NCBI GenBank assembly: GCA_030447125.1
Contig: JAUJLZ010000020.1
Span: 4,586-16,939, forward strand
Length of the DNA: 12,354 bases
Direction: 5' to 3'
From: Acidimicrobiales bacterium
Lineage (GTDB): Bacteria; Actinomycetota; Acidimicrobiia; Acidimicrobiales; CADCSY01
Position numbers and translations under genes: made by a program. Positions 6,774 through 12,354 of this stretch are shown here, piece by piece (the first letter of the stretch is position 1; each line of letters opens with the position of its first letter). The notes under the pieces are model-generated. The model was not told the origin of the DNA and ran no database searches. It saw only the letters and a list, made by a program, of their open reading frames with translations.

Positions 6774-8014
6774 AGGCTTCCGCTGGCGTCCGCCTCCTGG
6801 CTCTCCTCATCGCCGTCGTGCTGGTCTTCGCCGTCGTCGTCTTCGCCACTGGCACCCCGGGTGAGAGCACGCCGGACACGCTGGCCACGCTCACGCTCGA
6901 CGGGACCGCCGAGATCGACGGGCCCGATGGGGCCCGGCAGGTGGCCACGGGCGACCACGGTGTCGCCGCCGGTGAGGAGGTCGAGGTCCTTTCCGGTGAC
7001 GCCGTCCTGCGCTTGTCGGAGGGTCGGGCCCTCGAGTTGCGGGCCGAGCCCGGTCGGGCCTCCCGGGTGGAGGTGGGATCGGTCCCCATCGTCGAAGGGG
7101 GCGATGTCCTGGCCCTCGCCGGTGACGAGGAGCTGGTGGTGGAGGCGGGCGGGAGCCGCCTGTCCCTGGTCGACGGAGCGGCCCGGATCTCGCGGGCGAC
7201 TGGCACCACGTTCGTGGTCTACGAGGGGCGAGCCGGCCTGATGTCGGGTGGTCGCACACTTGAAGGAGGCCTTCCGCCCCTGCGCCAGGTCGTGGTCACC
7301 GACGCGGGCATGGTGCCGCTCACGGTCAGCCCGCTGCGCTTCGGCGAACCCCCGGACCCCTGGGACCGGCGGTTCCTGGGGGAGGCCATCGACCTCCAGG
7401 CGGTCCTCGAACGTCGCTCGACCGCCTTGACGACCCTGCTACGCGACGACTTCACGCCCGACGTCTTCTTCTACCAGGCCGTGCTGCCCGGACTGCTCCA
7501 CGAGCCCTCGTTCGACCAGGCCCTCCTCGACGGCCAGGACCGTCCCGTGGGCGAGACCCTGGTCGGCGCGGCCGTGGCCATGGTGGGACGAGAGGCCGAC
7601 TTCGCCACTCGTTGGGAGGAGGTGTTCGAGCTGCGGACCGAGGGGGCCGGGTGGGGTGTGGTGGCGTTCGACCAGGACGCACCCCGTGCAGCGCTGCTCT
7701 CCGCCCTCGACGGTGCGGTCGACCGCTCTCCGCTGCTGTTCGCTCCGCCGTCCTCGGGGCCGGTCTTCGAGCCCACCCCGGTGCCGGTCCGGAAGCGTCC
7801 GGTGCCGCCACCGCCGCGGCCTGTCCCGGCGCCCGTCGTCCCGGTTCCGTCCCGGCCGGTCCCGGCGCCGCCCCCGGTCCGCCCGCCGGCTCCGGTGGTC
7901 ACGCCCGAGCCGCGTGACGACGAGGGTGTGCTGGAGCCGGTGGTCGACCCGGTGGTCGACCTGCTCGACGGGGTGCTCGACGGCCTGGGCGACGTCACCG
8001 ACGGCTTGCTCTAG
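6770..8014 (+). CDS. Membrane-anchored FecR-like protein with proline-rich tail
   Basis: Protein of 414 aa. Residues 7-28 (LLALLIAVVLVFAVVVFATG) are an N-terminal signal anchor without a lipobox or clear cleavage site. About 40-160 resemble a FecR domain, a beta-rich fold of repeating short strands: 'ATGDHGVAAGEEVEVLSGDA', 'VLRLSEGRALELRAEPG' and 'LSLVDGAARISRATG'. A middle region (about 165-335) has several helices and no match that I recognise. About 343-393 is a Pro/Val-rich, low-complexity stretch. The C-terminus (about 398-414) is a run of Asp/Leu with 'VVDLLDGVLDGLGD'. The ATG overlaps the kinase stop by 4 nt, so the two are made together. FecR proteins often pass signals across the envelope to sigma factors; here the coupled partner is a histidine kinase, suggesting a sensing accessory. 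This role is inferred. Confidence 0.75.
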   Translation: MKASAGVRLLALLIAVVLVFAVVVFATGTPGESTPDTLATLTLDGTAEIDGPDGARQVATGDHGVAAGEEVEVLSGDAVLRLSEGRALELRAEPGRASRVEVGSVPIVEGGDVLALAGDEELVVEAGGSRLSLVDGAARISRATGTTFVVYEGRAGLMSGGRTLEGGLPPLRQVVVTDAGMVPLTVSPLRFGEPPDPWDRRFLGEAIDLQAVLERRSTALTTLLRDDFTPDVFFYQAVLPGLLHEPSFDQALLDGQDRPVGETLVGAAVAMVGREADFATRWEEVFELRTEGAGWGVVAFDQDAPRAALLSALDGAVDRSPLLFAPPSSGPVFEPTPVPVRKRPVPPPPRPVPAPVVPVPSRPVPAPPPVRPPAPVVTPEPRDDEGVLEPVVDPVVDLLDGVLDGLGDVTDGLL

Positions 8015-8019
8015 TTCTC

Positions 8020-8054
8020 AGGAGGTATCCGCCAATCTGGCGCCGCGCCCTCCT
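8020..8054 (+). repeat. Nested inverted repeat upstream of the DivIVA-fusion gene
   Basis: AGGAGG at 8020-8025 is the exact reverse complement of CCTCCT at 8049-8054. Inside it, CGCCA at 8030-8034 pairs with TGGCG at 8038-8042 around a 3-nt loop. The outer right arm ends on the first base of the -10 hexamer. It could be an RNA hairpin ending the upstream transcript, though no T-tract follows, or an operator for the downstream promoter. Confidence 0.4.
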
Positions 8055-8065
8055 ACCATGACGCC
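8054..8065 (+). promoter_or_regulatory. Predicted leaderless promoter of the DivIVA-fusion gene
   Basis: TACCAT at 8054-8059 fits TAnnnT and is followed by six bases (GACGCC) and the GTG at 8066, the same geometry as moaE and UPF0182. No clear -35 is seen. The mRNA would begin at or near the start codon. The strong AGGAGGT at 8020-8026 is about 39 nt too far upstream to serve this GTG. Confidence 0.5.
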
Positions 8066-10150
8066 GTGAACGAGGTCGCCCTCGGGGCCGAGGAGGTCGC
8101 CGCCAAGGAGTTCCCGGTGACCTTCCGGGGCTTCGGCCAGCACGAGGTGCGGGCGTTCCTCGCCCAGGTGGCGGCCGAGCTGGCCGCAGCCCGGGAGCGC
8201 GAGCGCCTGCAGCGCGAGCGCCTGGAGGCAGCCGAGAGCCGGGCTGCGTCTCGCATGCCCACCGACGAGGAGATCGAGGCGGCCCTGGGCCAGGAGGCCG
8301 GCCGGGTGCTTCAGGCGGCCCGGGAGGCGGCGGCGGAGATCCGGAGCCGGGCCGAAGAGCAGGTCGCCCGGCTCGTGCGGGACGCCAGCGGTGAGGGCAG
8401 CCGAGCCCACCAGGAGGCCGAGTCGGTCCTGGCGCTGCGCACCGAAGAGGCCGAGCGGATCGCCGTGCAGATCCAGGCCCAGGCCCAGGCTGCGGCCGAG
8501 GATGTCCTCGAGGAGGCCAAGGCCCGGGGTCGGGAGATGGTGTCAGAGGCCCAGGCGGTGCGCGAGCGGGTGTTGAAGGACCTGGCCCGGCGCCGGCGGG
8601 TGGCCCACCAGCAACTGGAGCAGCTCCGGGTTGGGCGGGAGCGCCTGTTGGAGGCCTACCGGGTGGTCCGCACCACCCTTGACGAGGCCACGCGGGAGCT
8701 GAGCGTGGCCGAGGCCGAGGCCAGGGCGGCGGCGGAGACGGCCGCGCTGCGCATGGGCTCCCAGCCCGAGCCGACGATCGAGGAGCTCGAGGCCGAGCTC
8801 CTCGGCGCGCGCGACGTCGGTCTGGCGCCGCCACCCTGGCCGACGCCCCGCCTGGCCGTCGTACCGGCTCCGGTGGTGCACGTGGGGATGGTCGAGCCCG
8901 TGCCGGCGGTCGAAGACCAGACGCCAGCGGCGGGCGACACCTCATTCGGGGCCCCGACGGCTTCTAGGGTGACCGAGCCGTCTCCCGAGCTGGGGACCGA
9001 GCCGGATCCGGCGCCCGCAGCGGACGCTGAACCCGAAGCGACGACCGAGCCGGAGGCGGCGCCCGTAGCCGGATCCGAACCCGAGCCCGGGCCGGCGGAG
9101 GTGGTGGCCACCGACCCCGAGCCCGAGCTGCCCGTGCCCACCGTGCCCGAGGATGTGGTGCTGGCCGAGCCGACGCAGCCCGAGCCGACGCAGCCCGAGC
9201 CCGAGCCGACGCGGCCCGAGCCCGAGCCCGAGCCGGTGGTGGTGCCCGAGCCGGATCCGCCGAAGTCCGCCCACGAAGAGGAGGACCACGAAGAGGAGGA
9301 CTACGAAGAGGGGCCAGGCCAGCGTGACGTCGAGGGGCTCTTCGCCCGCCTGCGGGCCGAGCGCGCCGCTGCCGTCGCCCAGGCCGAAGCCGTCCTGGCC
9401 GAGGCACCGGCGACGCCCGGCACCAGAGACGCGGTGGCGTCGACCAACGGCACCGCTCCGGAGCCGCCCGGGCCTGTTGACCCACCGCCCCCGCCACCGT
9501 CGTCGACATCCGGGGACGAGGACGTGCTGCAGGTGCGCGACGCGGAGCTCGAGGCGGTGGAGCGCTCGTTGGCCAAGGCGCTCAAACGGGCGCTGGTCGA
9601 CGAGCAGAACGAGGTGCTCGACGTCCTGCGGCGCAGGGGCGGTGGCGTCCCCCTCGTCGAGCTCCTGCCCGCGCCGAGCGACCACACGGCCCGCTACCTC
9701 GCCGTGGTGGGCCCTGAGCTGCGGGCTGGCGCCGCCCAGGGCGCGGGTGCCGGGCACGAGCCCCCGGCAGTCGACGACCTGGCCGTCGGTTTGGCGGCCG
9801 AGGTGGCCGACGATCTACGGGCCCGACTGCAGCGCGCCCTCGAAGGGGCCGAAGGCGACGTCGCCCCGCTGGTCGAGGGCATCTCGTCGGCGTACCGGGA
9901 GTGGAAGACGACCAGGGCGGAGCCGCTGGCTCGCCACCACGCCTGTGCGGCGCATTCGCGAGGACGATTCTCGGCCGCACCGCCAGCCAAGCTGCGGTGG
10001 GTGGTCGACGCAGAAGAGGGACCGTGTCCCGACTGCGACGACAACGCCCTGGCCGGAGCCATCGCCAGGGGTGACGTCTTCCCCACCGGTCAGCAGCACC
10101 CGCCCGCCCACCTCGGGTGCCGCTGCACCATCGTGGTCGAGCTCAGCTGA
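8066..10150 (+). CDS. DivIVA-domain protein fused to a phage gpF-like C-terminal module
   Basis: Protein of 694 aa, GTG start. Residues about 5-45 are a DivIVA N-terminal domain (KEFPVTFRGFGQHEVRAFL): F20-R21-G22 match the membrane-binding FRG loop of B. subtilis DivIVA, and 'HEVRAFLAQV' matches 'DEVNEFLAQV'. Residues about 45-235 are long Ala/Glu/Arg/Gln coiled coil. About 270-405 is a Pro/Glu/Ala linker with tandem EPTQP/PEPEP units and acidic HEEED repeats. About 480-600 is again helical. The end (about 612-694) carries 'YREWKTTRAEPLARHHACAA', C627, 'LRWVVDAEEGPCPDCDDN' (C654, C657), 'GDVFPTGQQHPPAHLGCRC' (C685, C687). This Cys/His pattern and the final PPxHxxCRC resemble the C-terminus of phage Mu gpF / SPP1 gp7-type minor head proteins. 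DivIVA proteins mark poles and curved membrane. No phage genes are near. The N-terminal call is firm; the C-terminal call is by motif only. Confidence 0.85.
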   Translation: MNEVALGAEEVAAKEFPVTFRGFGQHEVRAFLAQVAAELAAARERERLQRERLEAAESRAASRMPTDEEIEAALGQEAGRVLQAAREAAAEIRSRAEEQVARLVRDASGEGSRAHQEAESVLALRTEEAERIAVQIQAQAQAAAEDVLEEAKARGREMVSEAQAVRERVLKDLARRRRVAHQQLEQLRVGRERLLEAYRVVRTTLDEATRELSVAEAEARAAAETAALRMGSQPEPTIEELEAELLGARDVGLAPPPWPTPRLAVVPAPVVHVGMVEPVPAVEDQTPAAGDTSFGAPTASRVTEPSPELGTEPDPAPAADAEPEATTEPEAAPVAGSEPEPGPAEVVATDPEPELPVPTVPEDVVLAEPTQPEPTQPEPEPTRPEPEPEPVVVPEPDPPKSAHEEEDHEEEDYEEGPGQRDVEGLFARLRAERAAAVAQAEAVLAEAPATPGTRDAVASTNGTAPEPPGPVDPPPPPPSSTSGDEDVLQVRDAELEAVERSLAKALKRALVDEQNEVLDVLRRRGGGVPLVELLPAPSDHTARYLAVVGPELRAGAAQGAGAGHEPPAVDDLAVGLAAEVADDLRARLQRALEGAEGDVAPLVEGISSAYREWKTTRAEPLARHHACAAHSRGRFSAAPPAKLRWVVDAEEGPCPDCDDNALAGAIARGDVFPTGQQHPPAHLGCRCTIVVELS
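9167..9217 (+). repeat. 15-bp tandem repeats encoding EPTQP in the Pro/Glu linker
   Basis: GAGCCGACGCAGCCC occurs at 9167-9181 and again directly at 9182-9196; after a GAGCCC spacer a one-base variant (GAGCCGACGCGGCCC) lies at 9203-9217. All are in frame, so unit gain or loss would change only linker length. Confidence 0.85.
9272..9310 (+). repeat. 15-bp tandem repeats encoding the acidic HEEED motif
   Basis: CACGAAGAGGAGGAC is present at 9272-9286 and 9287-9301 as perfect copies, then a partial third (TACGAAGAG, 9302-9310). In frame they give HEEED-HEEED-YEE, an acidic patch between the Pro/Glu linker and the next helical region. Confidence 0.85.
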
Positions 10151-10210
10151 GCCGGATCGCAGGCTTTGCGCCCACTTCGCCCCGACCGCCGGAGGGCGAT
10201 GACCAGCCAA

Positions 10211-10222
10211 TAGGCTCCCGCC
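10211..10222 (+). promoter_or_regulatory. Predicted leaderless promoter of the UPF0182 gene
   Basis: TAGGCT at 10211-10216 matches TAnnnT; six bases (CCCGCC) follow, then the ATG at 10223. No clear -35 or Shine-Dalgarno site is seen. The 72-base gap after the upstream stop holds only a weak CGCA/TGCG hairpin near 10158-10170. Confidence 0.5.
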
Positions 10223-12354
10223 ATGCGTGCTCCTGGCGACATGCCCCCCCCACGAACAGTGCGCCCGAACCCGGCTTCGTCCCGAGGTCGGATCTGGCTG
10301 GTGGCGTTGGGGATCGCCCTGTTCGTGCTCCTCACATCGCTGCGGGGAATCGCCGGCTTCTACACCGACTACCTCTGGTTCGACTCACTCGACTTCACCG
10401 GGGTCTTCACCCGGGTGTTGGGCACCAAGGTCGGCCTCGGTGCGGTGTTCAGCCTGATCTTCTTCGTCGTGTTGTGGGCCAACCTGTTCATCGCCGATCG
10501 GCTGGCCCCGAAGTTCCGGCCGGCTGGTCCCGAGGAAGAGGTGATCGAGCGATACCACGAGCTGGTCGGCAGCCGCACCGGCCTGGTGCGCACCGCCCTG
10601 GCCGGGGTGTTCGCCCTCATCGCCGGGGCCGGGGTGTCGAGCCGCTGGAGCGACTGGATCCTGTTCACCAACTCTCGCGACTTCGGCCGGGTCGACCCGC
10701 TGTTCGAGATCGACGCCGGCTTCTACGTCTTCCGGCTCCCCTTCCTCACCTTCCTGGTCGACTGGGCCTTCGCCTCGCTGGTCATCGTGGCCATCGTCAC
10801 CGCCATCGCCCACTACCTCAACGGCGGCATCCGCTTCCAGGGCCCAGGCCAGCGAGTCACCGTCCAGGTCAAGGCCCACCTCTCGGTGCTCTTCGGTGTG
10901 CTGGCCCTGCTGCGAGCCGCCGCCTACTGGCTTCAGCGTTACGAGCTCACGCTGTCCACCCGGGGCACCGTCCAGGGCGCCACCTACACCGACGTCAACG
11001 CCCAACTCCCTGCCCTGGAGCTGTTGACCCTCATCTCGCTGGCCGCCTTCGTGCTGTTCATCATCAACATCCGGCGCCGAGGTTGGATCCTGCCGGCGTT
11101 TGCTGTCGGGACATGGGCCCTCGCCGCCGTCGTGGTCGGCGGCATCTACCCGGCCTTCGTGCAGCGCTTCCAGGTCGTACCGGCCGAATCGGCGCAAGAG
11201 GCGCCGTTCATCGAGGACAACATCGAGGCCACCCGCTTCGCCCTCGGTCTCGCTGACGTCGAGACCACCGACTTCGCCGCCGATGACGCCCTCGACGGAA
11301 ACGGCTTGCAGGACAACGCCGAGACCGTGCGCAACATCCGCCTCTGGGACCCCGACTTCCTCTTGCCGAGCTACCAACGCCTCCAGGAGGTCCGTCCCCA
11401 GTACCAGATCCTCGACGTCGACATCGATCGTTACGAGATCGACGGCCGGCTCACCCAGGTCGAGCTGTCGGCCCGTGAGCTCGACACCCCCGGCGTCCCC
11501 CAGAACTCCTGGGAGGCCCGCCACCTCACCTACACCCACGGCTACGGGGCGGTGGCGTCGCCCGCCAACTCCAAGACGGCGACCGGGCGACCGGAGATGA
11601 TCGTCTCCGACATCCCCGTCGACGGGAACTCCTCGATCACGCCGGAGGAGCAGCCCGGGATCTACGTCGGCGAGGGCCTGGACGGCTACGTGATGGTGAA
11701 CACCGCTCGGGAGGAGATCGACTTCCAGAACGCCGACGGGACGCAGTTCACGACCTACGACGGTGCCGACGGGGTCGACGTCGGCTCGTACCTGCGTCGG
11801 TCGGCCTTCGCCCTGCGCTTCGGCGACATCAACCCGCTCATCTCCAGCAGCGTCCGGCCCGATTCGAAGATCCTCTACCAGCGGGACATCAAGGAGCGGG
11901 TGCAGGCGCTGGCCCCGTTCCTGTCGTTCGACGCCGACCCGTACGTCGTCCTGGTGGACGGGCGGATGAAGTACCTGGTCGACGCCTACACCACCTCGGG
12001 GTCCTTCCCCTACGCGCAGCGTGCTGAAACCGGTGTGCTGGCGCCCGGGAGCGGGTTGCAGAACCGCAACTTCAACTACATCCGCAACTCGGTGAAGGCC
12101 GTCATCGACGCCTACGACGGCACGGTGACGTTCTACGTGGTGGACGACAGCGATCCGCTCGTCGCCGCCTACCAACAGGCCTTCCCCGACCTGTTCACCG
12201 CCGGCAGGGAGGTCCCCGAGGAGATCCGGGCCCACTTCCGCTACCCAGAGGACATGTTCCGGACCCAGACCAACATGTGGGGCCGCTACCACATCGAGAA
12301 CCCGGACGACTTCTACAACAACAACGACGGGTGGAACGTGGCCCAGGACCCGGG
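10223..12354 (+). CDS. UPF0182 (COG1615) family membrane protein, 3' end cut by window
   Basis: At least 710 aa, running off the right edge; full-length members are about 900-1000 aa. ATG at 10223 gives MRAPGDMPPPRTVRPNP, then about seven TM helices between residues about 22 and 312 (for example 'IWLVALGIALFVLLTSL', 'AVFSLIFFVVLWANLFI', 'LLTLISLAAFVLFIIN'). After the last helix comes 'YPAFVQRFQVVPAESAQEAP', 'FIEDNIEATRFALGL', the junction typical of UPF0182, and a long probably extracytoplasmic domain with 'GYGAVASPANS', 'HLTYTHGYG', 'YVGEGLDGYVMVN' and 'ENPDDFYNNNDGWNV'. 'YTDYLWFDSL' after the first helix is another family mark. No function is established that I know of; the family is widespread in Actinobacteria. 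It follows the DivIVA fusion but has its own promoter. No ORF ends within the window, and no stop is seen before the edge. Confidence 0.93.
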   Translation, partial: MRAPGDMPPPRTVRPNPASSRGRIWLVALGIALFVLLTSLRGIAGFYTDYLWFDSLDFTGVFTRVLGTKVGLGAVFSLIFFVVLWANLFIADRLAPKFRPAGPEEEVIERYHELVGSRTGLVRTALAGVFALIAGAGVSSRWSDWILFTNSRDFGRVDPLFEIDAGFYVFRLPFLTFLVDWAFASLVIVAIVTAIAHYLNGGIRFQGPGQRVTVQVKAHLSVLFGVLALLRAAAYWLQRYELTLSTRGTVQGATYTDVNAQLPALELLTLISLAAFVLFIINIRRRGWILPAFAVGTWALAAVVVGGIYPAFVQRFQVVPAESAQEAPFIEDNIEATRFALGLADVETTDFAADDALDGNGLQDNAETVRNIRLWDPDFLLPSYQRLQEVRPQYQILDVDIDRYEIDGRLTQVELSARELDTPGVPQNSWEARHLTYTHGYGAVASPANSKTATGRPEMIVSDIPVDGNSSITPEEQPGIYVGEGLDGYVMVNTAREEIDFQNADGTQFTTYDGADGVDVGSYLRRSAFALRFGDINPLISSSVRPDSKILYQRDIKERVQALAPFLSFDADPYVVLVDGRMKYLVDAYTTSGSFPYAQRAETGVLAPGSGLQNRNFNYIRNSVKAVIDAYDGTVTFYVVDDSDPLVAAYQQAFPDLFTAGREVPEEIRAHFRYPEDMFRTQTNMWGRYHIENPDDFYNNNDGWNVAQDP

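Noticed and set aside
8058..8069. Mini-ORF ATG-ACG-CCG-TGA ending on the DivIVA-fusion start codon
   Set aside because: The ATG overlaps the predicted -10 hexamer, so it would not be transcribed from that promoter; probably chance.
8066..10150. A prophage or phage head gene, judged from the gpF-like C-terminus
   Set aside because: No portal, terminase, capsid, integrase or tail genes are nearby, and the same protein has a DivIVA N-terminus and a host-like promoter.
10385..12292. 635-aa open frame on the minus strand opposite the UPF0182 gene
   Set aside because: Rich in Gly/Asp/Val/His with no recognisable domain; the plus strand carries a clear UPF0182 protein. Long antisense frames are expected in GC-rich coding DNA.

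Overview
The window is GC-rich chromosomal DNA, about 70% by eye, with GTG and TTG starts, many 4-nt gene overlaps and long antisense open frames of the kind high GC creates. The gene set (UdgX-type uracil-DNA glycosylase, MoaE, an MreB-family actin, a DivIVA-domain protein, a UPF0182 membrane protein) and the TAnnnT promoters placed for leaderless mRNAs point to an actinobacterium. I lean to the class Acidimicrobiia or a close relative, but that is a gestalt judgement and not a proof. I see no rRNA, tRNA, CRISPR array, insertion sequence or phage block.

Layout. (1) Positions 68-1170, minus strand: udgX followed by an SRPBCC-fold protein, overlapping by 4 nt. (2) Divergent from it, 1300-2960, plus strand: moaE, a 64-aa single-pass membrane protein and an mreB homologue, tightly packed. 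(3) Convergent with that group, 3013-3938, minus strand: a two-TM membrane protein and a HEAT-repeat protein, overlapping by 4 nt. (4) Divergent again, 4107-8014, plus strand: a large multi-domain membrane histidine kinase and a membrane-anchored FecR-like protein with a proline-rich tail, overlapping by 4 nt. No response regulator is visible. (5) 8066-10150, plus strand: a 694-aa protein with an N-terminal DivIVA domain, long coiled coils, a Pro/Glu-rich repetitive linker and a C-terminal module resembling the phage Mu gpF / minor-head-protein C-terminus. (6) 10223 to the right edge, plus strand: a UPF0182 membrane protein, cut by the window end.

How the genes relate. udgX is a DNA-repair gene and moaE serves molybdenum cofactor synthesis. 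The mreB homologue and the DivIVA-domain protein suggest cell-shape or polar-scaffold functions. The kinase and its FecR-like partner look like an envelope-sensing unit. A shared regulatory design recurs three times: a TAnnnT -10 hexamer, exactly six bases, then the start codon (moaE, the DivIVA fusion, UPF0182), which predicts leaderless transcripts. The most unusual object is the DivIVA/gpF-like fusion, with no phage genes around it.
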